A DNA stretch of 64,000 bases from Acidovorax sp. A79 (GTDB taxonomy: Bacteria; Pseudomonadota; Gammaproteobacteria; Burkholderiales; Burkholderiaceae_C), in the NCBI RefSeq assembly GCF_041154505.1, contig NZ_AP028672.1, positions 4,876,501-4,940,500 of the forward strand, read 5' to 3'. The notes under the pieces were generated by a model. The model did no database searches. It was not told the DNA's origin and saw nothing but the letters and a program-made list of their open reading frames with translations. Both the position numbers and the translations under genes were made by a program. The stretch's first letter is position 1. Each line of letters starts with the position of its first letter. Below, piece by piece: positions 16,895 to 26,348 of this stretch.

Positions 16895-17866
16895 ATGGCC
16901 CACCCTCTGACCGAGGTATCGACCGACACCGTGCCACCGCGCGACCGCCTGCACCTCTGGGGCGATGCGGTGTGGCGCCTCATTGGCGGGCTGGAGTCCG
17001 ATGCCTTCGGCGACGAGGCCTTCGCGGGCCACATCACGTCGGGCCAGGCGGGCTACGTCAACCTGTGCCAGCTCGACGTGAGCCGCCACCGCGTGGTGCG
17101 CACCCCCAGCCTCATCCGCAGCAGCGACCGGGCCTACATCAAGGTGGTGGCGCAGCTCGAAGGGCGCGCCTGCTTCGAGCAGAACGGCCGCCAGGTGTGG
17201 CTGTCGCCCGGCGAGTGGAGCGTGTACGACACCACGCGCGCCTACGCCGTGAGCAACCCCGAGGCCGTGCGCCAGATGGTGCTGATGATCCCGAAGGAAC
17301 AACTGCCCGAGCGCAAGCTCAAGCTCGACGACCTGATGGTGCAGCGGTTTTCAGGCACCACGGGCGTGTCGCGCCTGGCGTGGGACACCATGCGCGCGGC
17401 GTTCACCGAGCTGCCCAGCATGTCCGACGCCGCTGCCGACGGCGTGGCCGACGTGATCACGCACCTGGTGCAGCTGTCGCTGCTGGAGCGCAACGGCCAG
17501 CACAGCGCCGTGTCGCAGCGCGAGGCCCTGCGGGACCGTATCGGCCAGTACATCGACCGCCACCTCGCAGACCCGGACCTCACCATCGACCGTATTGCGC
17601 AGGCGCTCAACTGCAGCAAGCGGCACCTGTACAACGCGGTGGCGGACGAGGAGAACACGCTGGCCACCATGATCCAGCACCGGCGGCTGGAGGCGTGCCT
17701 GCAAGACCTGCGCAGCAGCGCGCAGGCGCAGCGGTCGGTGACTGACATCGCGCTGTCCTGGGGTTTCTCCAACAGCGCCCATTTCAGCCGTGTGTTCCGC
17801 GCACATGTGGGCTGCAGCCCCAGCGAATACCGCACGCGGGCCCGGGTTCCGGCATTGCCACACTGA
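16895..17866 (+). CDS. AraC-family activator, FeaR-like
   Basis: A 323-residue regulator with an AraC-binding-like N-terminal domain (about residues 15-190; RDRLHLWGDAVWRLIG, GYVNLCQLDVSRHRVVRT) and a C-terminal AraC helix-turn-helix domain (about 215-315; IDRIAQALNCSKRHLYNAV and VTDIALSWGFSNSAHFSRVFRAHVG). FeaR-type proteins control aromatic amine and aldehyde catabolism, which suits the divergent transporter plus aldehyde dehydrogenase operon. The ATG is preceded by GGAGA. A bidirectional terminator follows its stop. Confidence 0.88.
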   Translation: MAHPLTEVSTDTVPPRDRLHLWGDAVWRLIGGLESDAFGDEAFAGHITSGQAGYVNLCQLDVSRHRVVRTPSLIRSSDRAYIKVVAQLEGRACFEQNGRQVWLSPGEWSVYDTTRAYAVSNPEAVRQMVLMIPKEQLPERKLKLDDLMVQRFSGTTGVSRLAWDTMRAAFTELPSMSDAAADGVADVITHLVQLSLLERNGQHSAVSQREALRDRIGQYIDRHLADPDLTIDRIAQALNCSKRHLYNAVADEENTLATMIQHRRLEACLQDLRSSAQAQRSVTDIALSWGFSNSAHFSRVFRAHVGCSPSEYRTRARVPALPH

Positions 17867-17918
17867 GCGCGCTCTCCGGCCGCTGCGCAGGCCTGTCGGC
17901 AGGTCGCTTCATAAGAAA

Positions 17919-17951
17919 AAGCGCCCCTGCCGCTTGCGGCAGGGGCGCTTT
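17919..17951. terminator. Bidirectional terminator
   Basis: AAGCGCCCCTGCCGC pairs perfectly over 15 bases with GCGGCAGGGGCGCTT around a TT loop. A-rich and T-rich flanks lie on either side, so it can stop the rightward AraC transcript and the leftward Hsp20-like transcript, which converge here. Confidence 0.88.
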
Positions 17952-17953
17952 CA

Positions 17954-17970
17954 GCTACTGAATCAATAGC
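17954..17970 (+). repeat. Partial GCTAT/AGCGCT repeat
   Basis: GCTACTGAATCAATAGC matches only the first dyad of the interspersed element; the AGCGCT part is eroded. It lies just after the bidirectional terminator. Confidence 0.4.
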
Positions 17971-18035
17971 ATTCGTGCTGGCAACAGGCGGCCCGCCCTG
18001 TGCGGGCGGGCGGGTAACTGTGCAGGCGCTGCCGT

Positions 18036-18425
18036 TTACTGAATGCTCAGCGATGTGGCCCGGCTCACGGGCTCCAGGCGGGCCAGCGTCAGCGTCAGCA
18101 CGCCGTTTTCCAGCTTGGCGGAGCTGTTGGCCACGTCGATATCAGTGGCCAGCTCCCAGGCGCGCTGCACCTGACGGGGCGCGCCCTCCACGCTTTGCAG
18201 GCGCACCTGGTTGCCTTCGATGCTGATGGACAGCTGCTCGCGGGCCAGGCCCGGTACATCCAGCTGCAAGGTGGTGGTCTTTTCGTCCTGCGTCACGGCG
18301 CAGCCGGCAGAGGCCGGGGCTGCGGGTGCGGCCAGTGCGCCCATCAGGAAACGCTGCAGCGCCAGGTCGGCGGAACGGGGGGACTGGGCATAAGCGGCAC
18401 GGCGGATCACGGGGGCGAAGATCAT
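18036..18425 (-). CDS. Hsp20/alpha-crystallin-like small protein
   Basis: A 129-residue protein whose middle and C-terminal part (about residues 40-125) has the alpha-crystallin pattern: TTTLQLDVPGLAREQLSISIEGNQVRL, then RAWELATDIDVANSSAKLENGVLTLTLARL. Hsp20-type chaperones bind unfolding proteins without ATP. The usual C-terminal I-x-I anchor is not evident beyond SLSIQ, and the N-terminal arm is Ala-rich, so it is a divergent member. AGGAG lies before the ATG. It is divergent from the receptor gene at 18518. Confidence 0.8.
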   Translation of the reverse strand: MIFAPVIRRAAYAQSPRSADLALQRFLMGALAAPAAPASAGCAVTQDEKTTTLQLDVPGLAREQLSISIEGNQVRLQSVEGAPRQVQRAWELATDIDVANSSAKLENGVLTLTLARLEPVSRATSLSIQ

Positions 18426-18517
18426 GGGTAACTCCTATAAACTGCGCGGCTCTCGACGTGGTCGCCGCATGCCAAGGAGTTGTGTACGGCCGGGTTGCTT
18501 TTCAAGGGAAAAATGGC

Positions 18518-19870
18518 ATGAATAAATTGCGCTCCGTGGGCTTGAAAACAGGCGCAGCGGCATTACGTCAACCGGTTTTGGCGCTGGCCGCGGCGCTGGT
18601 CTGCGCTGTGGCCCCCCTTTCCGCCAGCCATGCCCAGACCGCGCCCGGCACCACGGCCGCGGCCCCGGCCCCGGCCAAACCGGTGAAGGTGGCGCTCATC
18701 GAAAGCCTCTCGGGCGCGTTCGCCAACACCGGCGAGGCGGTCTACCGCAACGTCTACTGGGCCATGGAGCGTGTGAACGCACGCGGCGGCGTGCAGCTGC
18801 CCGCCAGCAGCGGCGGCCCCCGCCCGCTGGCGCTGGAGCGCTACGACAGCAAGGGCCAGAACGAGGAGGCCTTGTCGGCACTGCGCGCGGCCATCGACGA
18901 CGGCGCGCAGGTCATCCTGCAGGGCAATTCGTCGGCCACGGCGGCGGTGCTGATCGAAGCCATCAACAAGCACAACGAGCGCGAGCCGAACAAGCGCGTG
19001 ATCTTCCTGAACTACTCGGCGGTGGACCCGATCCTCACCAACGAGAAGTGCAGCTTCTGGCACTTTCGCTTCGACGCCCATGCCGACATGCGCATGGCCG
19101 CGCTCATGGAAGTGATGCGCGAAGACAAGGGCATCAAGAGCGTGTACCTCATCGGCCAGGACTACAGCTTCGGCCAGGCCGTGCTGCGCGAGGCGAAAAA
19201 GCAGCTGGCCGCCCAGCGCCCCGACGTGGCCGTGGTGGGCGACGAGCTGCACCCCATCGGCCGCGTGAAGGACTTCGCGCCCTATGCGGTAAAGATCAAG
19301 ACCAGCGGCGCGCAGGCCGTGGTCACCGGCAACTGGGGCAACGACCTCACGCTGCTGGTGAAGGCCGCGCGCGAGGTGGGCTACGAAGGCAGCTTCTACA
19401 CCTTCTACGGCAACGCCCTAGGCGCGCCCGCCGCCATCGGCGACGCGGGCATCGGCAAGGTGGTGGCCGTGGCCGACTGGCTGCCCAACGTGCCGGGCGC
19501 GCAGAGCGAGGCGTTCTACCAGTCGTTCCGCACGCGCTTTCCCAAGCCGCAGGATGACTACGTGCACATGCGCATGCAGCTCATGGTCGAGGCGCTGGCC
19601 CAGTCCATCGAGCGCGCGGGCAGCACCGACGCCGTGGCCGTGGCGCGCCAGATGGAGAACGCGAATGTGCAGCTGTCGGGCCAGGGCGGCAGCATGCGCG
19701 CGGCGGACCACCAGTTCCAGCAGGCACTGGTGGTGGGCGTGATGGACAAGAAGGGCGCACCGGGCGTGAAGTTTGACGTGGAAGGCTCGGGCTACGGCTT
19801 TCGCGTGGTGCGGCAGATCTCCGCCGCCAAGGCACAGCAGCCGCACAGCTGCACAATGCAGCGGCCCTGA
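18518..19870 (+). CDS. Liv-type ABC receptor, orphan
   Basis: A 450-residue exported binding protein of the type I periplasmic family. A long signal peptide ends near SASHAQ, followed by an Ala/Pro linker and VKVALIESLSGAFANTGEAVYRNVYWAMERVNARGG. Later YLIGQDYSFGQAVLREAKKQL and VVTGNWGNDLTLLVKAAREVGY are typical. The ATG at 18518 follows AAGGGAA; the upstream open frame overlaps the Hsp20 gene and is not used. No transporter genes adjoin it. A hairpin (ATGCGGCGC / GCGCCGCAT, 19888-19910) without a U-run follows the stop. Confidence 0.87.
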   Translation: MNKLRSVGLKTGAAALRQPVLALAAALVCAVAPLSASHAQTAPGTTAAAPAPAKPVKVALIESLSGAFANTGEAVYRNVYWAMERVNARGGVQLPASSGGPRPLALERYDSKGQNEEALSALRAAIDDGAQVILQGNSSATAAVLIEAINKHNEREPNKRVIFLNYSAVDPILTNEKCSFWHFRFDAHADMRMAALMEVMREDKGIKSVYLIGQDYSFGQAVLREAKKQLAAQRPDVAVVGDELHPIGRVKDFAPYAVKIKTSGAQAVVTGNWGNDLTLLVKAAREVGYEGSFYTFYGNALGAPAAIGDAGIGKVVAVADWLPNVPGAQSEAFYQSFRTRFPKPQDDYVHMRMQLMVEALAQSIERAGSTDAVAVARQMENANVQLSGQGGSMRAADHQFQQALVVGVMDKKGAPGVKFDVEGSGYGFRVVRQISAAKAQQPHSCTMQRP

Positions 19871-20001
19871 TCCACGGCGTGGGTGGTATGCGGCGCAGCG
19901 CGCGCCGCATATCGATATGAAAAGTTAGCGCAACCGGTGCAGGCCGTCGGGCCACAGAATTTGTCGCATTGATCACCCATGCGCGAATCGCTGCCTCCAC
20001 C

Positions 20002-21003
20002 GTGTCCTACACCCTCTCCCTGCTCGACAAAAGTCCCATCCCCGACGGGGCCACGGCGGCCGAGGCGCTGCAGCGCACCGTAGCGCTGGCCCAGCGTGCC
20101 GAGCAACTGGGCTACCGCCGCTTCTGGGTGGCGGAGCACCATGGCAACCCGGGCCTGGCCGGCTCGGCACCCGAAGTGCTGGTGGCCCACCTGCTGGCGC
20201 GCACCTCGCGCATCCGCATCGGCTCGGGCGGCGTGATGCTGCAGCACTACAGCCCCTTCAAGGTGGCCGAGGCGTTCAAGGTGCTCGCATCGCTGGCACC
20301 GGGTCGCGTGGACCTGGGCGTGGGCAAGGCGCCCGGCGGCCTGCCGCTGTCCACCCGGGCGCTGCAGGCGCTGCACGATAAATCCCGGCCTGCGGACTTC
20401 GGCGCGCGCTTTGCGGAGCTGGACGCCTTCCTGCACGGCACGCTGGACCCGGACCACGCGCTGGCGGGCGCCGTGGCCTACCCCGCACCGCCCAGCCTGC
20501 CCGAGCGCCACCTGCTGGGCGGCAGCCCCGACAGCGCGGCGCTGGCGGCACGGCATGGCTGGCACTTCACGTACGCGGGCCATTTCAATGGCGACCCCGT
20601 CAACATCGAGCGCACGGTGCGCGTGTACCGCGAAGCCGCTGGCCGCGCCCCCTCGCTGGCGCTCTATGCGCTCGTGGCCCCTACCCAGGCGCAGGCCGAC
20701 AGCCTGGTGGGCGCATTGCGCGTGTTCAAGCTGCATTTGTCCACCGGGCAGAGCGTGAACCTGCCCAGCGCGCAGGCCGCCGCGGAGTTTGCACGCCAGG
20801 CCGGCGTGGCGGACTACCGGCTCGAAGAAACCCGGCCCCACGTGATCGCCGGCTCGCCCGAGCATGTGCGCGAGCAACTCGATGCTATCAGCGAGCGCTA
20901 CGGCATCGAGGAGTTCGTGGTCGACACGCCCGTCACGGGCTTTGCCGAGCGGCTGGCGTCGGTCGAACTGCTGGCCGGTGCCTACGCCACCACCGAGGTC
21001 TGA
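20002..21003 (+). CDS. LLM flavin monooxygenase, MsnO8/CmoO type
   Basis: A 333-residue luciferase-like FMN-dependent monooxygenase of the MsnO8 family. The opening [22 protein letters not shown], then [21 protein letters not shown] and [21 protein letters not shown] are diagnostic. I prefer the GTG at 20002, where homologues begin; a TTG at 19969 would add 11 residues. Bacillus subtilis CmoO (YtmO) is the closest functional analogue I recall. With the next genes it would oxygenate N-acetylated S-substituted cysteine so that the thiol is released; the role is inferred from gene content. Confidence 0.82.
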   Translation: MSYTLSLLDKSPIPDGATAAEALQRTVALAQRAEQLGYRRFWVAEHHGNPGLAGSAPEVLVAHLLARTSRIRIGSGGVMLQHYSPFKVAEAFKVLASLAPGRVDLGVGKAPGGLPLSTRALQALHDKSRPADFGARFAELDAFLHGTLDPDHALAGAVAYPAPPSLPERHLLGGSPDSAALAARHGWHFTYAGHFNGDPVNIERTVRVYREAAGRAPSLALYALVAPTQAQADSLVGALRVFKLHLSTGQSVNLPSAQAAAEFARQAGVADYRLEETRPHVIAGSPEHVREQLDAISERYGIEEFVVDTPVTGFAERLASVELLAGAYATTEV

Positions 21004-21043
21004 GCTGCCGGGCGCGGCCATTACTTTCCCTGGAAAAGACACC

Positions 21044-22402
21044 ATGAGCAACACCCCATCCCCCATCCGTTTCGGCGTCATGCTGCATGGCGCAGGCGGC
21101 CACATGAATTCGTGGAAGCACCCCGCAGGCCCCGCGGATGCAAGCGTCAACCTCGACTTCTACATCGAGACCACGCGGAAGGCCGAGGCCAATGGCATCG
21201 CCTTCGCCTTCGTGGCCGACGGGCTATTCATCAACGAAAAGTCCATCCCGCACTTCCTGAACCGCTTCGAGCCCATCTCCATCCTGTCGGCGCTGGCCGT
21301 GGCGACGTCGAAGATCGGGTTGGCGGGCACCATCTCCACCTCGTACAGCGAGCCATTCACGGTGGCGCGGCAGTTCGCGTCGCTGGACCTCATCAGCAAG
21401 GGGCGCGCTGGCTGGAACGTGGTGACCACGCCGCTGGAGGGCACGGCCAGCAACTACAGCCGCAACCACCCCGACCATGCGCTGCGCTACGAGATCGCCG
21501 ACGAATACCTGCAGGTGACGCAAGGCCTGTGGGACAGCTGGGACGAAGACGCCGTGGTGCGCAACCGCGCCACGGGCCAGTTCTTCGACTCCGCCAAGCT
21601 GCACACGCTGAACCACAAGGGCCGCTTCTTCCAGGTGGCGGGGCCGCTCAATATCGGCCGGTCGCCGCAGGGGCAGCCGGTGATCTTCCAGGCGGGTTCT
21701 TCGGATGCGGGCATTGGCTTGGCCGGCAAGTACGCCGATGCGGTGTTCACCCACTCGCCGTCGGTGGAGGAGACGCGCAGCTTTCTGCGCAAGGTCAAGG
21801 CCAGTGCCGTGGTGCATGGCCGCCAGGCCGACGATGTGAAGATCTTCCCCGGCATCGGCCCCGTGGTGGGCGCTACGCAGGAAGAGGCGGACGCCAAGTA
21901 CCAGGCCATCCGCGAGCTGCTCACGGTCGATGAAGCGCTGGCCTACCTGGGCCGCTACTTCGACCACCACGACTTCAGCCAGTACCCGCTGGACGCGCCC
22001 TTCCCGGAGCTGGGCGAGATCGGGCGCAACAGCTTTCGCTCCACCACCGACCGCATCAAGGCCGATGCCAAGGCGCGCGGCCTGACCCTGCGCCAGGTGG
22101 CGCTGGAGGCCGCCACGCCGCGCTCGCAGTTCGTGGGCACGGGCGAGCGCGTGGCCGACGAGATCATCCGCTGGGTGGACGAGGGCGCGGCCGATGGCTT
22201 CATCCTGGGTTTCCCCGTGCTGTCGCAAGGGCTCGACGATTTCATCACCCACGTGATCCCCGTGCTGGAGGCGCGCGGCCGCTACCAGCGCACGCTGCCG
22301 GGCCAGACCCTGCGCGACCACCTGGGCCTGCCGCGCAAGGCCAGCCGGTATGCGCAGGCCGATGCGGACGCAGCCACAGCGCCAGAGAAAAAGGTGGCGT
22401 GA
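21044..22402 (+). CDS. FMN monooxygenase, NtaA/DmoA/CmoJ type
   Basis: A 452-residue LLM-family monooxygenase of the NtaA/SnaA/DszA group. Visible motifs are [53 protein letters not shown] and [25 protein letters not shown]. These enzymes use FMNH2 from a separate reductase to cleave C-S or C-N bonds. In Bacillus subtilis the equivalent CmoJ (YtnJ) acts with CmoO in salvage of S-(2-succino)cysteine. Its stop overlaps the next start (TGATG), so the deacylase is translationally coupled. Confidence 0.9.
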   Translation: MSNTPSPIRFGVMLHGAGGHMNSWKHPAGPADASVNLDFYIETTRKAEANGIAFAFVADGLFINEKSIPHFLNRFEPISILSALAVATSKIGLAGTISTSYSEPFTVARQFASLDLISKGRAGWNVVTTPLEGTASNYSRNHPDHALRYEIADEYLQVTQGLWDSWDEDAVVRNRATGQFFDSAKLHTLNHKGRFFQVAGPLNIGRSPQGQPVIFQAGSSDAGIGLAGKYADAVFTHSPSVEETRSFLRKVKASAVVHGRQADDVKIFPGIGPVVGATQEEADAKYQAIRELLTVDEALAYLGRYFDHHDFSQYPLDAPFPELGEIGRNSFRSTTDRIKADAKARGLTLRQVALEAATPRSQFVGTGERVADEIIRWVDEGAADGFILGFPVLSQGLDDFITHVIPVLEARGRYQRTLPGQTLRDHLGLPRKASRYAQADADAATAPEKKVA

Positions 22403-23607
22403 TGGGCGCAGCATTGCCGGCAGCAGCTTCCGCGCACGACGTGCAGCGGGTGAAAAGTGTGGAAGAGGGCATTGCCGCCTTCATCCACGAGTTCCAGGCA
22501 TTGCGCCGGGACCTGCACCAGCACCCCGAGCTGTCGTTCCAGGAGCACCGCACCTCGGCCATTGTGGCTGAGCGCCTCGCGTCCTGGGGCTACGAGGTAA
22601 CCACCGGCATCGCGGGCACCGGCCTGGTAGGCACGCTGCGCAAGGGGCAGGGCACTAAGACCCTGGGCATCCGTGCCGACATGGATGCACTGCCCATCAC
22701 CGAGGCCACGGGCCTCCCCTATGCCAGCCAGAACGCCGGTGTGATGCACGCCTGCGGGCACGACGGGCACACCACGGTGCTGCTCGCGGCCGCGCGTTTC
22801 CTGGCCGAGTCGGGCCGCTTCGACGGCACACTGAACCTCATCTTCCAGCCCGCCGAGGAGAACGGCGGCGGCGCCCACCGCATGATCGGCGAGGGTCTGT
22901 TCGAGCGCTTTCCGTGCGACGCAGTGTTTGGCCTGCACAACTGGCCCTGCGTGGGCGCGGGGCACTTCGGCTGCGTGACGGGGCCTGCCATGGCCTCGGT
23001 GGACCAGATCACCATCACCGTGCGCGGCAAGGGCGGCCACGGCGCCGCGCCGCATGAGACGGTGGACCCGGTGGTGGCCAGCGCGCACATCATCACCGCG
23101 CTGCAGACGGTGGTCTCGCGCAACGTCGATCCACTCGACATGGGCGTGGTCACGGTGGGCTCGATCCACGGAGGCAACGCACCCAACGTGGTGCCCGAGA
23201 GCGTGGAGCTCAAGCTCACGGCCCGCGCCTTCAAGCCCGAGGTGCGCGAGGTGCTCAAGGAGCGCATTCCGGCCATCGCCCGCGCGCAGGCCGAGAGCTT
23301 TGGCGCCACGGCCGATGTGTTGTACCGGCCCGGCTACCCGGCCGTGCTCAACCATGAAGCCGAGACGGAGCTGGCACGCAGCGTGGCGCTGGACACCTTT
23401 GGCGCAGCCCGTGTGGACGCAGGCTTTCGCCCGCGCACGGCCAGCGAGGACTTCGCCTTCATGCTGCTCAAGCGCCCTGGCAGCTACGTGTTCGTGGGCA
23501 ATGGCGATGGGGCATCGCTGCACAGCCCGTACTACGACTTCAACGACGCCATCCTGGCGCCCTCGGCCACGTACTGGGTGCGGCTGGCCGAGCGCTTTCT
23601 GGCCTGA
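22402..23607 (+). CDS. M20 amidohydrolase (SndA/HipO-like deacylase)
   Basis: A 401-residue zinc-dependent M20D-family amidohydrolase. The motifs RRDLHQHPELSFQEHRTS, IRADMDALPI, MHACGHDGHTT (metal ligands near residues 115-121), FQPAEENGGGAHRMI and GGHGAAPHETVDPV are all present. Members remove N-acyl groups from amino acids. In this cluster it would deacetylate N-acetylcysteine-like products to free cysteine, like SndA (YtnL) of Bacillus subtilis. It overlaps the preceding monooxygenase stop by one base. Confidence 0.9.
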   Translation: MGAALPAAASAHDVQRVKSVEEGIAAFIHEFQALRRDLHQHPELSFQEHRTSAIVAERLASWGYEVTTGIAGTGLVGTLRKGQGTKTLGIRADMDALPITEATGLPYASQNAGVMHACGHDGHTTVLLAAARFLAESGRFDGTLNLIFQPAEENGGGAHRMIGEGLFERFPCDAVFGLHNWPCVGAGHFGCVTGPAMASVDQITITVRGKGGHGAAPHETVDPVVASAHIITALQTVVSRNVDPLDMGVVTVGSIHGGNAPNVVPESVELKLTARAFKPEVREVLKERIPAIARAQAESFGATADVLYRPGYPAVLNHEAETELARSVALDTFGAARVDAGFRPRTASEDFAFMLLKRPGSYVFVGNGDGASLHSPYYDFNDAILAPSATYWVRLAERFLA

Positions 23608-23634
23608 GACCCCTTTCACGAGAAAGCCCTCCCC

Positions 23635-24222
23635 ATGAGTGACCGCTTCATCTACACCTCGCCTGCCGATCCCCTGGCCCGCCCGCTCATCGACGAGCTG
23701 TCGCACGAGTACGAGTCGCGCTACGGCGAGTTCTATGACCGCGAAGGCGGGCAGCGCGAGATGGAGAAGTACCCGCCCGAACTGTTCACGCCGGAGCACG
23801 GTGGCAGCTTTGTACTGCTGCTGCGCGGCGGGCAGGCCATTGGCGGCGGCGCCTTCAAGCGTCACAGCGATGCGCACACGGCGGAGCTCAAGCGCGTGTG
23901 GACGCACTCGGCCCACCGCCGCCAGGGCCTCGCCGCCAAGGTGCTGCGGGAGCTCGAAGCGCAGGCGCTGCGCCAGGGCTATGCGCGGCTGTACCTCACC
24001 ACCGGCTTTCGCCAGCCCGAGGCCGTCGGGCTGTATCTGGGCCACGGGTACACGGCGCTGTTCGACACCACGCTGCCGCACGAGACGTACCGCCATCTGC
24101 CGTTCGAGAAGACTCTGCGCGCAGTGGACGGCCTGGAGTCCCCCGCCACGTTGACGACGGCGCCCGCCACACCGCACGCCCTGGGCGTGGGGCACGCCGC
24201 GGTCGTGGCGCAAGCGGCCTGA
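23635..24222 (+). CDS. GNAT-family N-acetyltransferase
   Basis: A 195-residue acetyl-CoA-dependent acetyltransferase. The core is VLLLRGGQAIGGGAFKRH, then ELKRVWTHSAHRRQGLAAKVLRELE (acetyl-CoA loop, R-R-Q-G-L-A) and RLYLTTGFRQPEAVGLYLGHGY. The last 35 residues are a loose Ala/Pro/Thr tail. Next to the deacylase and two monooxygenases it fits the acetylating step of S-alkylcysteine salvage, the role of SnaA in Bacillus subtilis. It lies 27 nt after the deacylase stop. Confidence 0.87.
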   Translation: MSDRFIYTSPADPLARPLIDELSHEYESRYGEFYDREGGQREMEKYPPELFTPEHGGSFVLLLRGGQAIGGGAFKRHSDAHTAELKRVWTHSAHRRQGLAAKVLRELEAQALRQGYARLYLTTGFRQPEAVGLYLGHGYTALFDTTLPHETYRHLPFEKTLRAVDGLESPATLTTAPATPHALGVGHAAVVAQAA

Positions 24223-24297
24223 AAGCCGCCAAGCACACCGGCCCCGCCTGCCTCGCTCTTTTCCACGAACCCCGACAGCCTGCGAGACCTCATCACC

Positions 24298-26184
24298 ATG
24301 TCCACCTCCACCACCCTGGACGCCGCAGCCGTTCTGCCGCTGGGCCCCGGCCATGCCGCGCCCCCTGGTGTCCACAGCCATGCGCCCGGCGCGCCTGCCC
24401 TCACACCCTCGCCTTCCCTGGCCCCTTCCCCGGTGAAGGGCGACTATTCACACTACAAAGTCGTGCCCGCGCGCTACCGGGCACGGGCGGCCGGCACGGT
24501 GTTTGCCGCCGTGGTCATCGCGCTGGTGCTGTATTCGGTCTTCACAAACCCGCGCTGGGGCTGGAGCATCTTCGGCGAGTATTTCTTCTCGGAGCCCGTG
24601 CTGGTGGGCTTGGGCCGCACGCTGCTGCTCACCGCGCTGGGGGCGCTGTTCGGCTTCACGCTGGGCACGGCGCTGGCGCTGGCCCGGGTGTCGCGCTCGC
24701 CGCTGCTGGCGGGGCTGTCGTGGACCTTCATCTGGATCTTCCGGTCCATCCCGGTCATCGTGCTGCTGCTCATCATCAACAACCTGGGCTACCTGTACGA
24801 GACCGTGAGCCTGGGCGTGCCGTTCACCGGCTGGACGTTCTTCTCGTACCCCACCACGCAGCTCATCAGCCCGTTCGTGGCGGCGCTGATCGGCCTCACG
24901 CTGAACCAGGCAGCCTTCGCGTCGGAGATCGTGCGCGGCGGCATCCTGTCGGTGGACCAGGGGCAGCTGGAAGCGGCGGCCGCCCTGGGCCTGCCGCGCC
25001 GCCGCCAGGCGTTCCGCATCGTGCTGCCGCAGGCCATGCGGTCCATATTGCCGGCGGGCTTCAACGACATCATCGGGCTGGCCAAGGGCACGTCCAACGT
25101 GTACATCCTGGCCCTGCCCGAGCTGTTCTACACCATCCAGATCATCTACCGCCGCAACCTGGAGGTGATCCCGCTGCTGATGGTGGCGACCGTGTGGTAC
25201 CTCGTGATCCTCACGGTGCTGTCGCTGCTGCAGTACTACATCGAGCGGCATTTTTCCAAGGGCGCGCTGCGCAGCCTGCCGCCGTCGATCTTCGGCGGCA
25301 TTGCGCAGCGCCTGCGGCCTGCGCGGCGCGCGGCCGTTCAAGGTGATACAGCGGTGACCGCACCGGCAGCAGCGCCCACGCCCGCCGTCGCCACCGTGCC
25401 GCGCTGGACGGGCGAGCGCAACCGCGGTGGTGAAGTCACCATCCACGGCGTGTCCAAGAGCTACGGCGCCCTGCGAGTGCTGAAGGACGTGACGCTGACG
25501 GTGCCACCCGGCAGCGTCACGGTGATCCTGGGGCAGTCCGGCTCGGGCAAGTCGACCTTGCTGCGCACCATCAACCACCTGGAGCGCGTGGACGATGGTT
25601 TCATTGCCATCGATGGCGAGCTGATCGGCTACCGCCAGGAAGCGGACACCCTGTACGAGCTGGGCGAGAAGGACATCCTCCAACGCCGGGTGGACGTGGG
25701 CATGGTGTTCCAGAACTTCAACCTGTTCCCGCACCTCACGGTGCTGGAGAACATCGTCGAAGCACCGGTCACCGTGCGCAGGCTGCCCCGTGCAGAGGCC
25801 GAAGCGCTGGGGCTGGAGCTGCTGGCGCGCGTGGGCCTGTCCGACAAGGCGCACAGCTACCCGCGGCAGCTTTCCGGCGGGCAGCAGCAGCGCGTGGCGA
25901 TCGCGCGCGCCCTGGCGCTCAAGCCCAAGGTGCTGCTGTTCGACGAGCCCACGTCTGCGCTGGACCCGGAGCTGGTGGGCGAGGTGCTCGATGTGATCAA
26001 GGAGCTGGCGCGCACCGGCACCACGCTCATCATCGTGACGCACGAGATCGGCTTTGCCCGCGAGGTGGCCGACACGGTCGTCTTCATGGAGCAGGGCCGC
26101 GTGCTGGAAACCGGCACGCCCGCCAAGGTGTTCAGCCAGCCCGACCACCCCCGCACGGCGGAGTTCCTGGCCAAGGTGCTCTGA
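24298..26184 (+). CDS. Amino-acid ABC importer, permease-ATPase fusion
   Basis: A 628-residue fusion of a polar amino-acid permease and its ATPase. Residues about 60-340 are the HisM/TcyL-like permease with several membrane helices and the EAA-type loop (DQGQLEAAAALGLPRRRQAFRIVLPQAMR). After a Pro/Ala linker (about 345-375) comes the GlnQ/TcyN-like ATPase: Walker A GQSGSGKST near 412, signature LSGGQQQRVAIARAL near 525, Walker B VLLFDEPTSALDPE near 547. The first 55 residues are a Pro/Ala-rich extension. These subunits are normally separate proteins. The two receptors downstream presumably deliver the substrate. Confidence 0.9.
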   Translation: MSTSTTLDAAAVLPLGPGHAAPPGVHSHAPGAPALTPSPSLAPSPVKGDYSHYKVVPARYRARAAGTVFAAVVIALVLYSVFTNPRWGWSIFGEYFFSEPVLVGLGRTLLLTALGALFGFTLGTALALARVSRSPLLAGLSWTFIWIFRSIPVIVLLLIINNLGYLYETVSLGVPFTGWTFFSYPTTQLISPFVAALIGLTLNQAAFASEIVRGGILSVDQGQLEAAAALGLPRRRQAFRIVLPQAMRSILPAGFNDIIGLAKGTSNVYILALPELFYTIQIIYRRNLEVIPLLMVATVWYLVILTVLSLLQYYIERHFSKGALRSLPPSIFGGIAQRLRPARRAAVQGDTAVTAPAAAPTPAVATVPRWTGERNRGGEVTIHGVSKSYGALRVLKDVTLTVPPGSVTVILGQSGSGKSTLLRTINHLERVDDGFIAIDGELIGYRQEADTLYELGEKDILQRRVDVGMVFQNFNLFPHLTVLENIVEAPVTVRRLPRAEAEALGLELLARVGLSDKAHSYPRQLSGGQQQRVAIARALALKPKVLLFDEPTSALDPELVGEVLDVIKELARTGTTLIIVTHEIGFAREVADTVVFMEQGRVLETGTPAKVFSQPDHPRTAEFLAKVL

Positions 26185-26348
26185 GCCGCCACCCGCCTCA
26201 CATTCCCCCACCCGCAGCGGCCTTTCTGGGTCAGCCGGCCTTTAGCCCAGGCCGGGCTGCGGCATGGGCGCCGCTGTGATCTGCCGATTTTTTGTTTTTC
26301 CCTTTGCCTGTTTTCCTGACCCATCCATTTCATCCCCGGAGCCGATCC

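Noticed and set aside
18326..18517. N-terminal extension of the receptor at 18518
   Set aside because: The extra 64 codons are antisense to the Hsp20-like gene and its ribosome site. The ATG at 18518 has its own ribosome site and begins a proper signal peptide.
24448..26211. A 587-codon frame antisense to the permease-ATPase fusion
   Set aside because: The sense strand carries full ABC motifs. The antisense protein is compositionally biased and unlike any family.
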